27,044 nt of DNA from positions 1 to 27,044 of the forward strand of contig JAIXMQ010000150.1 of NCBI GenBank assembly GCA_025716855.1, in the 5' to 3' direction. The DNA is from Pilaira anomala (taxonomy: Eukaryota; Mucoromycota; Mucoromycetes; Mucorales; Mucoraceae). The position numbers and the translations under genes are program-made. Below are positions 9,308 through 18,656 of the stretch, in pieces. Below the pieces are notes generated by a model, which made no database searches, was not told the DNA's origin, and saw only the letters and a list, made by a program, of their open reading frames with translations. How positions within the stretch are numbered: position 1 is the first letter of the stretch; the number at the start of each line of letters is the position of its first letter.

Positions 9308-10699
9308 TTATTCCCAATCACTATCACTATCATCATCATCATCAGACTTTTTCTTTTCAGCTTTAACCCATTCATCTTCAGTTGTTTGTGAAGACTTTAA
9401 TGGTGGAGAATCAACAGGTTCAGAAATATTACTAAATTCATCTGTATCTTCTGATGTTCTACTTGATTGTTTCATATCCTTTTTTGTAATGGTTTCTGTA
9501 GATGTACTACTTGCAACAACGGGTAATGTTGTATTACTGCTTTCTTCTTCATCTGAATCCCATTTAAAGTCCCCTTCATCTTCGTCTTCTGCTACTCTTT
9601 GAACAATCATCTGTCTCTTTTGTTCATCTTGTTCAATCTTCCACGCATGATAAAAATATCTTTGCCAAAATAATTTATAACTCACTTGAACAGGTACTAT
9701 TTTACGCATATTTGTTAGAAAATAATAATAATGATAATAAAAAATACCAGGACTTTTACCAAGATTATCCATGGTGGATCGAAGCTCTGGGTAATCATTT
9801 AATAATTGTGCAATTTCTTCTGTATATTCTTCAATCTTAAAACTAGCATTAAATGTCTCTAACACTTTCTTTTCTTGTTCAGTCGTTATTGATAATACTG
9901 GATCAGCTAAGTATGTGTTTTCATTTGTTTGCATTTTTGATATCAAAGCTTCTTTACGACTAGCACTATATATATGTTTATATATATAAATATAACAAAT
10001 ACATGAATATACATATTTCATTTTGATATTTTTTTTCAACATACAAAATACGTGGTGATTGACTACGATTAATATCCGTTACTGTTGTTAATTCCTTTTC
10101 TTGCTCAGGTTCTAATACAGTCACCGTATTCTTTAAAGCTGTAATAACATCTGTTCCAAAATTCTGAAGATATTGTTCAGCAGACCGTGTTCCATTCAAT
10201 AAACCTTCTTTTAACTGAGCTAAATCCATATTCTCTGGTAAGCGAACCGATTGAATTTGACCAGGTAAATTTTGGTTTAAAGTATGTGTTAAACCATCAC
10301 GTAAACTAGAAAAATTAACTGTATTGATTCTTGCAAGATTCTCACGAATAGCGTCCATCGGGTTGAGGTCAATTTCTCTACTAGCACTAGCACTTGCTTC
10401 CTCATTACTTTCATCATCTTCTATCAATACTTGAGCAATCTCTTGAAAATCTTTTTTAGTACCTTCTACAAAGGCTTCACTCTATAAAGTATAATAAACT
10501 TAATTTTCTATTTGCAGCAAAGCATGTATATATACATATATACCTGTTTCTTTACAGTATCGACTAAACTAGTCCATTTTTTACCCCACCCAATATTTGA
10601 AAATGCTTTAATAATAACGTCGTCTTCTTCAGGCACCTTATTTGTTTCTTTATTATTACTATCTACTGCCGAAGCAGCATATTGATACATATCATCCAT
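9308..10699 (-). CDS. BSD-domain-containing protein
   Basis: Four exons on the minus strand: 10699-10544, 10481-10045, 9965-9760 and 9696-9308; 395 aa. The N-terminal part resembles BSDC1/Dos2-type proteins (SNIGWGKKWTSLVDTVKKQ, then a helical stretch with SLRDGLTHTLNQNLPGQ). The BSD domain lies at about 235-285 and is split by the third intron: LLNDYPELRSTMDNL joins VPVQVSYKLFWQRYFYHAW, containing the diagnostic Phe-Trp followed by Tyr-Phe-Tyr. The tail is acidic, Ser/Asp-rich and ends SDSDWE. BSD domains occur in TFIIH p62, synapse-associated proteins and BSDC1; the role of this subgroup is uncertain. It is transcribed in the same direction as the next gene, 92 bp downstream of that gene's stop. 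The first and second introns are TA-rich. Confidence 0.85.
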
Positions 10700-10791
10700 A
10701 ATTTTATTTTATTTTTAAAAAAGGAGAGAGATAATATATAAGGAGGAATTAAAATTTTATAGGCAAAAAAAAAAAAGTGACCTTTTTTTTT

Positions 10792-11796
10792 TTATAAAGT
10801 TTGTTCTGGTTCTTTTTCTTCTTCTTCTGCAAAAGCAATGCCTGCTTTTAATACTGCGGTACAACCCGTATAAAATACTTCGGCAAAGAATTGATGTACT
10901 TCATAGTATTGATCTAATTCGATTGCTTTAGTAAGACCAGCAGATGTAATATTTAAAGTTCTTTCACGGATAGAACAAGTTTCATCAATCTTTATAATTC
11001 CATTTTTTGCTATTCCAAATATTCTAGCCATGATACCTATAAAAAAAAAAAAAAAAAAATCATGTGAGTATACGTGTTTTACTAAATAAGCCAGATAATT
11101 TTTATGTAACTACCTGGAAGTGGACTCTTTTTAATAGCAATAGCACTAAGAACAGCTGCTTGAATCACAAGGCTAGAAAGACCTCCTAAAGCTTCCTTTT
11201 GTTCTTGTTCACTTAAACTTTTCTTTAAATTTAAATCTTCTGTAAATACCAGCCCATTCCTTTGCTTAAACTCGGAAAGCTTATTTTGTAAAATTGTCTT
11301 GATGGCTGAATTTGAATCAACTGTTTATAGACAAATGTTATTGAATGATCAATGGATATGTGTAACTGTGTATAAAAAAAAACTTACTTGGAATTGACCC
11401 TAATATTTTATCTAATCCCATCATATAGAGATCAATAGACATTTGATTATGTTTACCAGTAATATCTTGATTCATTTGTGTTGCCATCTGTAATAATGAG
11501 ATACCTTCATCTACTTGCTTATTATCGATTAATCTTCTTGTTATTACTTCTTCCGTTGTAATTACTGGCGGCGTCGATTGTGTACTACTGAAACTGGCCC
11601 GTTTCCATACATAATCTGATATTTGTGTAAGTCGAGAATGAACCGGTTCTTTTTCATAAGGTGGTGGTGGTATTTCACATATAGCTTCACTACTATTACT
11701 TTTGCGATGATACCATGTTGTTGCTTGCCCAATAGGTGATCCTACAATAGGTAACCTATCTGCATTATTTATTACGAGTGACATTAAAGTTGTCAT
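10792..11796 (-). CDS. unknown protein with MIT-like helical region
   Basis: Three exons on the minus strand, 11796-11388, 11320-11114 and 11036-10792, all joins in phase; 286 aa. I do not recognise the whole protein. Residues about 86-136 (LIDNKQVDEGISLLQMATQM, then LYMMGLDKILGSIP) have the heptad-like pattern of a microtubule-interacting-and-trafficking (MIT) three-helix bundle as in Vps4 or spastin; this is a weak resemblance. A proline-rich patch IPPPPYEKEP sits near 62-71. The C-terminal half has two Ala-rich helices (SLVIQAAVLSAIAIKKSPLP and FAEVFYTGCTAVLKAGIAFA) and ends in a Glu-rich tail. No signal peptide or clear catalytic motif. The second intron has a 21-base pyrimidine tract before its acceptor. 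Splicing consistency makes the gene itself credible. Confidence 0.75.
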
Positions 11797-11833
11797 TTTC
11801 CTATATTTTAGATTATGGAAGAAAGAAAAAAAA

Positions 11834-11880
<47 letters not shown>

Positions 11881-12299
11881 AAGGGGAAACGTTTAAATAC
11901 AAAAGAGCAAGGGAGTTTCATCGTAGCATTTTGATCCACGTGAAAGAACACAATAGTTACGGTCATTCATCAAATACAATAACATAGTAGCACTTTTTAT
12001 TCTTACGGGTTGTCCTACACACTTAAAGTTGATCGGAACTGATGATTGTGATACGTTTCTTTTGTTCCATCTTTCTGTAAATAAACAATTTTAATTTTAT
12101 TATTTATGTCTAATGTATATATATATATATATATATAACATACATGTATAAACAAACGATTCAGTCATTTTTTTAACATTAAAATCATCCAACTTTTATT
12201 CACTTCCTTTTAAAAAACAAAAAACCAAGAAAAAACTAAAGAAAAAAAAATCACATTCTGTTCCCAAAGGAAAAAAAAAAAAAAAACTATTTTGTTTAT
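11797..12299. other. intergenic region with (GA)n and (TA)n microsatellites
   Basis: Upstream of the unknown gene and downstream of MAD3. It contains a purine microsatellite (about 17 A then AG repeats, 11826-11878), a TA repeat (12116-12136) and A runs at 12241-12287. A short minus-strand open stretch at about 12025-12079 after a TTTACAG acceptor-like site reads 19 codons to a stop; too short to call an exon. Confidence 0.5.
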
Positions 12300-14146
12300 T
12301 TAATCGTCACTACCATATTTTCTTCTGGTGGTGTACTTTGGAAGGTTTAAATGTTGAATAGGATTTGTCCAGGTCAAATCCTTCTCTTCTTCTTCATTTA
12401 TATCATCAGAATATAACAGTTTTTTCATAGAACCTACAGCTAATCGAGTTTCTGTTGTAAATCCTACATCTGGTACTGTCACTTTATTCATTTTATAGTG
12501 ATGTGCGAACCCTAACAAAAACAAAAAAATTAAGAGAGAGGCATTTTTATTCAATATAATATAAAAATAACAAAAAATGACTTACCAGAAAGTGCCTCCT
12601 CTTCTTCTTCTTCATCTTTCGGTTTCTCTTTATATGGGATACCTAATGCAATCGCTCTTTCTTCTTCAAAGCTTGTACCAGAATGTGTAGTTTTTAAGAC
12701 TGTGATCACTTCCTCTCTATCTTTCGAATCTCTATTTACCAAATATAACATACGCTGTCTTTTAAAATGATCCTCCATTCTTTTCGCATGCTTTATATCC
12801 GTTTCGCTACGATTGTCGACTCTAGATCGCTTTACGTAAGTCCCTTCTAACTCTTCTATTGGATGCTTACGAAGTCTAGATACTCGTGACTCTTCTCCAG
12901 ATGTTTCCGATAATAAACTTGAATTATTTCTTTCTAATCCGCGCACAGGTTCCTGCTCTTTTGAATCTACATGTACTTTAAATGAGTCTGTAGGTGTTTG
13001 ATATCTAGTTTCGGCCTGTGGTATTGTTACATCTTCAAATTTTTCTGCTGAAATTCTGTTTTCAAACTGTGATGATAAAGATCCAGTACGTTTAAATTGG
13101 CTTGCAGATTTTTGTGAAGCACTGTTACGTTGAGAAAGGGTGGATAATGTTCGACGGCTTGAGGTTGATGATGATGATGATGATGATTCTGCATCTTGAT
13201 ATACACTAATTTTCGAGGTAGATGCAGATGAAGAGCTATTACTTGTTGCTGGAATACTAGACCTATCATTTCCAAAAGAAGTTGAACTGGATCTAGATGG
13301 TAATCCAAGATTTGATTGTACATTTGGAAATACGTTCGCTGAAAAGGATGTTTTGGATCGTGCATCTGTTTTTTCTCCTAATAATGTACGATTATTTGCC
13401 CTCATTTCATACATTCGTCTTCTTGCTTCATCCTCCTCCTTTTGTTTTAGTAATCCTTGACGTTGACGTTCTGCAAGTGATTTTTTAGATTCCTCATAAC
13501 TTCTTACTAATCTTCTTACTGGATGTGCCTCTGATTCAATTCCTAACTCATATACTCGGAACGCATCATCGTACCTAATAAAAAAGGGACAATGAATACA
13601 TACATACATACATATATATATATATTTACAAACAATTAATATATTTTACCGTTCTAAAGTTTCTAAAAGCGAAGCATATTCTTCATATAACAGTGCTAAT
13701 TCGGTTCCAATACCATGTTGAAAAAGTAATATAAAGATTTCCTCAGGTTTTTCGACCCAATGAGCATATTCGGTCCATAATTTCAAATACCTTGGGTCTT
13801 GTCTATATAACTTTTTTGATTTATATCGACTGGTCGCGTCATGTAATAGTATCATAAGGTCATCCTCAATGGACCCTTCCGGAAACATTTCAATCGTCCA
13901 AGTAATCTGATCTAAAAACACTTGTAAGGGATCATCAAGATCTTCCAACTTATCTAACTTTTCTTCAAATCTCGCTTTTCCTTCTACAATAGTTCGTTCT
14001 CGTTCTACTGTATCCATTAAAAGTGTCCTAGCTAGACTAGACATACTACGTCCTTCTCGTCTTGGTTCAATATTTTCTTTACGCGCATCAACAATGGAAG
14101 CTTCGGGTATTGAATCTTTTACTATTTTACGTTCTTCTGGTGTCAT
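12300..14146 (-). CDS. MAD3: spindle assembly checkpoint protein Mad3 (BubR1-like, kinase-less)
   Basis: Three exons on the minus strand: 14146-13650, 13574-12586 and 12511-12300; 565 aa. A KEN box at residues 23-25 sits in the context KENIEPRREGRSMSSL, which mirrors the N-terminal KEN box of BubR1/Mad3 needed to inhibit Cdc20-APC/C. Residues about 50-215 are the Mad3/Bub1 TPR-like region I (DDPLQVFLDQITWTIEMFPE, DPRYLKLWTEYAHWV, HGIGTELALLYEEYASLLE). About 240-460 is Ser-rich and probably disordered. A possible Bub3-binding GLEBS motif lies near 462-485 (HSGTSFEEERAIALGIPY). No kinase domain follows, so this is Mad3 rather than Bub1. In the family it joins Mad2, Bub3 and Cdc20 in the mitotic checkpoint complex. 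Only one KEN box is visible. Confidence 0.93.
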
Positions 14147-14285
14147 GTTTATAACTTGTTTATATAATAGTTGTCAATAAAAAAAAAAAAAAGGAGAAAA
14201 CCAGATTTTTTTTCTGCGGCTTTTTATTTCCTTGAATAATTCAAATAGCGGTGATATGTAACAATGAATATCTTACACCAGCGTG
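14147..14285. other. MAD3 upstream region
   Basis: AT-rich leader region before the MAD3 start with an A run (14179-14191); no further motif recognised. Confidence 0.4.
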
Positions 14286-14289
14286 GATA

Positions 14290-14760
14290 AAATAGACTTC
14301 AAGCTTCTTGAAAACATCAGCATTGGCATGTTAATTGCAATAGGCAACTTTCGGTGCCATTTACGATAAGTCATAGGAGGCCTTTATATGGACAGCTGCA
14401 CCACAATTTATACATCATCCAGTGCAAATGGACCTGTCGTCTCTAATAACATAAGTTTTATATCAAACTCCTTATTGACATAAGCATTATAATAACTAAA
14501 TTATGAAAAATCCAAGCTTTTTCAATCGGGTTCAGATCAGGATTTTGTGCGAGTTAGTACTCAATTTTTTTTTTATCTCTTCACTTTTCCACCAGATTGT
14601 GTATTAATCAGAATGGTTAATAGCCCCATCTTCTTGAAGGATAAAACTCCTACGAACTTCATCTAAAAGTTCATTGACTCAGTGGATCTAGCTTGTTGAT
14701 AAGCAATTGATGTAAGCGTTTTCAATATAACCGAATGTATGCATGTTAGTATTCCCACCA
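14290..14760 (-). pseudogene. decayed Tc1/mariner transposase relic
   Basis: On the minus strand, several short frames that do not join resemble the C-terminal half of a Tc1 transposase. Around 14610-14680 a frame reads LLDEVRRSFILQEDGAINH, the region of the second catalytic Asp. Around 14500-14550 another frame reads QNPDLNPIEKAW, the catalytic Glu block. Stop codons and at least one frameshift lie between them, and the N-terminal DNA-binding part was not found. Both motif blocks are in the correct order and spacing for DD34E-type transposases. I saw no convincing inverted repeats around it. An old, inactive copy. Confidence 0.7.
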
Positions 14761-14969
14761 ATTATAGGTATAATTAGTGTATATGCTGCCCTAAGCTTAG
14801 CTGCAGATAGAGATAGAATATTCAATGCAACGATGTGTTAATTCAACAACGTGTTCAACAACAATCGATTATTGCATTGAGAATTCATTCAACGCTCGAG
14901 GTGGTAGCTCACCTATGCCATACCTATCGGTCTCAATGCAACGCATTGTTAACTATAAAAAACAGACTA

Positions 14970-15003
<34 letters not shown>

Positions 15004-15981
15004 AACAATACGACTTACTCAAATACAGCTTCATTTTGATGACCTGCTTATTATATTTTAATGTTAACGATTGAGGAAACTCAAATACCACCGTGAGGGT
15101 GTTCTTTATTGAAGTAAGAAAAAAATGAGCACCACTCTTTAAGGTTGCGAACCAAGATTTAAATAAAAAAGCGGGATTTAGATGAGGGAAATGTAGAGGT
15201 TGTCAAAAATTATCTTTAAATTACGAAGAAGTAAAGAATTCAATTGAGCAGAAAAAAAAAAGATGTATTCTTATATAAAATAGGAATGTTTCTCTTTTAA
15301 AAAATGTTGAGTTTAGGTCTAAAGGTCACTAACAATATACGAAGTATATATAATGTGTAATAGACGAAGATGATCAACGGAACACAAGTAATGATTATCA
15401 ATTCTTATAAAGATAGATATGTTTCACTCGCTAATTGTTTAAGGTCCACCAATATATATCTCTTATGAATAAGAGTTCTTTATTGACGAGATGACTTAAG
15501 ATAAAAAAAAAAGTATGGTTCTCTATAGCTTTAAAGCCTAAAGATGTATGCCTTTTTATTCATGTTGATTGTGGGTTCAGATAACACTCTTAAAAGAAAG
15601 AATGTTTCTAAAACCACTGAAATAAGTTACGTTTAGACTTATTCTATTAGTATATACAAAGAGAAAGATCACTAAAACGGCTTCTTCTGATATGACAAAC
15701 GAATAAAGAGAAAAAAAAAAAGAAAAAAAAAAAGTTTACACTGCTTAGTAAGTGTAGAAAAAAAATGTAGATAAGAGTTTTTGAGTGAAAATAGAAGAGG
15801 CCGTATACCCATATCATTTTAATTTTTTTTTGTAAAATAAGTTTTCTTTATTAAACTTGTCACTTTTCTTCCGCTTATTTGTTTTTTGGGACCTTTCAAA
15901 CCCAGAACACACATACCATAAACGATAACAGAAAAACTCACAAACTCAACACACCTCATTCAACATTACATTGACTTCTAA
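14761..15981. other. AT-rich stretch without recognisable gene
   Basis: Contains two copies of a CAATGCAACG-type word (14823 and 14934) and an inverted TTGCATTG (14871), a 22-base T run followed by an A run (about 14971-15005), and many A homopolymers. No frame with a family resemblance was found. The last 200 bp (from about 15780) change to a C-rich composition on the + strand and probably form the 5' leader of the LINE that follows. Confidence 0.45.
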
Positions 15982-17713
15982 AACAGACAACGATCCTCCA
16001 TCCTCGACTACTACTACACTTTTGCCTCAGAAAACTGTCACATCCAAGAGACTCGTTCCTTCGAATCGTATCACTTTAAGCTACCTACCCCTTTAGGTAC
16101 TTCTCAGTCCACTAAACGACATTTCTCCTCCATTGGAGCACCCAATTTAAGCCAACCTCCTACGTATTGTTTACGCTCTAGACCCAACAAAATGATGAAT
16201 AACACTGATACTTTGCCTGTAGCCACTTCTCGCATTATCCAGTCCCTTGAACCTCTAATTCCAGAGTATCAAGATTTCAACACGCATCCAGCTGTACCTT
16301 CTTGGGTACAAGACCTCTATTCCCGAGTCAACGAACATTCACAACAGATCAAAGAAATGAACTACTTAATTCAACGTAATGCCGAGTTACAGTCTGCCCT
16401 GGATGCTGCTCTTCAACGTATTAAGGAATTGGAAAGTCATAATACCACTCCAACTACTCAGCCTTCCCCCACAGTTATTATGACTCGTCGTCCAGACGAC
16501 CAATTTCCCGCCTTACCCAATAGTTCTCTAGTCAGCAATTCTTCTGCCTCTTCTTATGCGCAAGTAGCTAGTAAAGCTACCCCTTCTCGCCGTATATCAA
16601 AAAAGAAAGCTCTTAAATTCACTAGTGATGTTCCTGAATCTCGCCAAGCTGCAGCCCGTGGTTTTTTACCTGTTTCGGAAACCCAAGGATTCCAATTAAT
16701 TTATCTACCCAATCGTGGCCGTGAGAAGATCTCGGTCATGCGTAACCGTTTAGCTGCTTTAGGAATTCAAAACAGTCGTGTTCTCAATATTCATTACCCA
16801 GATCGACATGTAGCTGCCTTCTTGGTTCATAATGATCATGTCTCTACTTTTCTTTCTAATTTTAATAACCATAACATTTCACCTATTACTGACTTTAATC
16901 CTTTAGATACTAAGCATCTCCGTGATCCTAAATATAAGGATGCTTTTTTTGAAACCTTGACTTCTGAAGCCCTCCGCCTTCACCAAGATCGCTTACAATA
17001 CATCATAACTCGCATTCACCATCCACATTGTCAATTGGCCATTGCTCGAGATTTCTGTTTTCAGAAACAATGGATTACCAAGACCCAATACGATACTATT
17101 TTTCATAAACAAGATTCCTCAATTGTCAACACACACAATATAATTGATAGCGACACTCAAATGAATGATATCACTACCCAATTCCAGCCACCAATTACTT
17201 CCTCTCGAGCTGACGAGTCTTCAGCCCCCTTTCTTTAATGAGTACCACTGACGGTATCACCCAATATGAAAATAATTTTATGCCACAACATACTTCTACA
17301 CCCAATACCCCCTCTAACATTAAATCAATTTTAAAGATAGGTTCTCTTAACGGCCGTGGTCTTAGCAAATTATCTGATCCATCTCAAAGTACTCTTTTCA
17401 TTAAATTCCTACGTTCCTTTCAACATGACATCCTATGCTTTCAAGAAACCCACGCTGTTCCTTCGGTTCATGACCGTCTGAACATGCAATTTCAAACCAA
17501 TTCCTCTATATGGACTCCCCATTGTGGGATCGTATCATTGAATCCTTTGCTCACTCTACATTCCTTAGATATCAATATAGATGACCGTACTATCATTTGT
17601 AAAGTTACCCATACTAACGCTCACTTTCCTCCGATTATTATTGCCAATATTTATGCTCCCGCCTCACGTGCCCAACGTCTTGCATTCTTTGCTAAATTAC
17701 TTGATCTACCAAG
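15780..17713 (+). mobile_element. 5' portion of a non-LTR retrotransposon (LINE), 3' truncated
   Basis: Includes a C/T-rich leader, ORF1 (16192-17238) and the first 158 or so codons of ORF2. The reverse transcriptase and RNase H parts that should follow the endonuclease are absent; the sequence switches within about 17705-17730 to the 3' end of a minus-strand Ty3 pol gene. The C-rich codon use contrasts with the AT-rich host genes. Usual LINE truncation removes the 5' end, so loss of the 3' end here reflects later insertion or rearrangement. The left boundary is an estimate. Confidence 0.8.
16192..17238 (+). CDS. LINE ORF1 (gag-like) protein
   Basis: 348 aa from ATG 16192. A short coiled coil lies at about 40-85 (SRVNEHSQQIKEMNYLIQRN, ALDAALQRIKELE), then a Ser/Thr/Pro linker, a basic patch (SRRISKKKALKF, about 134-145), and a folded segment (about 160-230: GFQLIYLPNRGREKISVMRN) that could be an RRM-like RNA-binding unit. 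No CCHC zinc knuckle is visible. Its identity rests mainly on position: the stop codon overlaps the start of an endonuclease-type ORF2. ORF1 proteins coat LINE RNA in a ribonucleoprotein particle. The frame stays open upstream to 15982 with no other ATG, see findings. Confidence 0.75.
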   Translation: MMNNTDTLPVATSRIIQSLEPLIPEYQDFNTHPAVPSWVQDLYSRVNEHSQQIKEMNYLIQRNAELQSALDAALQRIKELESHNTTPTTQPSPTVIMTRRPDDQFPALPNSSLVSNSSASSYAQVASKATPSRRISKKKALKFTSDVPESRQAAARGFLPVSETQGFQLIYLPNRGREKISVMRNRLAALGIQNSRVLNIHYPDRHVAAFLVHNDHVSTFLSNFNNHNISPITDFNPLDTKHLRDPKYKDAFFETLTSEALRLHQDRLQYIITRIHHPHCQLAIARDFCFQKQWITKTQYDTIFHKQDSSIVNTHNIIDSDTQMNDITTQFQPPITSSRADESSAPFL

Positions 17714-17753
17714 ATCCTACTTCAGAAGGGCTAGGCACGTCGTCTCTTCTTAA
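17238..17753 (+). pseudogene. LINE ORF2 fragment: endonuclease domain, truncated
   Basis: Starts at ATG 17238, overlapping the ORF1 stop as TAATG. Residues about 33-155 are the N-terminal half of an exonuclease-endonuclease-phosphatase (APE-type) domain: IGSLNGRGL (Asn in the active site), DILCFQETHA (catalytic Glu) and IIIANIYAPAS. The later Asp-x-Asn and Ser-Asp-His motifs, and all of the reverse transcriptase, are missing. After LLDLP (near 17712) the remaining codons to the stop at 17753 are read out of the antisense of a Ty3 fragment. The product cannot support retrotransposition. Confidence 0.85.
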
Positions 17754-18261
17754 GTATAAACGAATTTGAGCTGCTATCATCTTCATATGTTTGAATTTCA
17801 ATATTACTATCTTCACTAGTACCGACTTTTTGCTTCTCTCCCTTCATAACCCACTTCCGGTAGACATAATTATCTTTGGGACGGTTCAAATACAATTTCA
17901 TATCATTGACATGTATTAGACTGACAACTAGCAAATGTCCATCTGACACCATGTACACGTTATTAGGCAACTTCTTTTCAACTCTGTACGGACCTATCCA
18001 GCTGCTCTCTAAATATATTTTTTCGACATCCCCTAAAGTATGATTAACGATCAAGACTTGGTCACCTATTCTAAACGCTCTTGGCTTGCTTTTCTTCTCT
18101 CTATCATAATTGGCAGCTTGAGTTTCTTTGATTTTTACTTGTTTCTTTACCGCTTCAGGTAAGATATTATCATTCAACAGAATTATTTCATCTAATCTTT
18201 TCTCAATCAGCTTCATCATTTCTTCGTTATGTTCTTCTTCAATATATTTTTCAACTATCAC
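17731..18261 (-). pseudogene. Ty3/gypsy-type integrase, C-terminal part
   Basis: Minus-strand frame of 176 codons. Motifs of the integrase C-terminal barrel are clear: KPRAFRIGDQVLIVNH, then SSWIGPYRVEKKLPNNVYMV and VSLIHVNDMKLYL, ending with the basic tail KKRRRA. This matches the end of the pol polyprotein of fungal Metaviridae. The zinc finger and the catalytic core with its three acidic residues are absent, and no LTR follows: LINE sequence begins within about 20 bp of the stop. The upper boundary at about 18261 abuts the repeat-rich end of a CACTA-like element. It may be the other half of the integrase fragment at the right edge. Confidence 0.85.
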
Positions 18262-18278
18262 ACGGTGAATAAAAAAAC

Positions 18279-18382
18279 CCTGAAACCGATCGTAATTCCT
18301 GAAAAAAACCTGAATAATCCCTGAAAATGTGATTCAAAACCCTGAATATCTGAATTTGCACTGAATTTGCACTGAATTTGCA
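18279..18382. repeat. subterminal CCTGAA / CTGAATTTGCA repeats
   Basis: CCTGAA occurs five times in about 65 bp (18279, 18298, 18309, 18320, 18341), followed by three perfect head-to-tail copies of the 11-mer CTGAATTTGCA at 18350-18360, 18361-18371 and 18372-18382, then a degenerate TTGAATG. Confidence 0.85.
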
Positions 18383-18432
18383 TTGAATGTTTTACTTCAT
18401 AATTTTTATTTGGAAATAACACATAAAAAAAA

Positions 18433-18592
18433 TTGAAAAAAAAATAAATTGAAAAAAAATAAATTGAAAAAAAATAAATTGAAAAAAAAAATTAAAAAGA
18501 AAAAAGGGCATAAAGGCATAAGGGCATAAAATAATAACAATAAATAAAGTATGGAACTAATAATAATAAATAAGGCATAAGGGCATAAGATA
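18433..18592. repeat. A-rich tandem repeats and GGCATAA repeats
   Basis: Four tandem units of about 15-18 bp of the form TTGAAAAAAAATAAA (18433-18496), followed by five copies of GGCATAA in two clusters (about 18507-18530 and 18574-18590). Confidence 0.8.
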
Positions 18593-18656
18593 GCAATAAT
18601 AAATAAGACATAAAAAAAACATAATTAACATAATGAACATATAATACGATGAAGGT

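Noticed and set aside
11826..11878. A-run followed by (AG)n tract as a possible regulatory GAGA array
   Set aside because: Simple microsatellite, no other support for function.
12025..12180. Possible two-exon mini-gene (MTESF plus 19 codons) on the minus strand
   Set aside because: Only 24 residues, donor not convincing, no family resemblance.
12555..13400. His-rich and Ser-rich alternative frames (including a six-His run near 13160-13180)
   Set aside because: Shadow of MAD3 coding sequence; ATGATG repeats encode Ser in the true frame.
15128..15145. GGTTGCGAACC, whose reverse complement resembles a tRNA B box
   Set aside because: Lacks the near-invariant A and no A box or cloverleaf could be formed around it.
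18433..18592. Short tandem repeats as a possible CRISPR array
   Set aside because: Units are 7-18 bp, A-rich, without unique spacers; eukaryotic transposon end.
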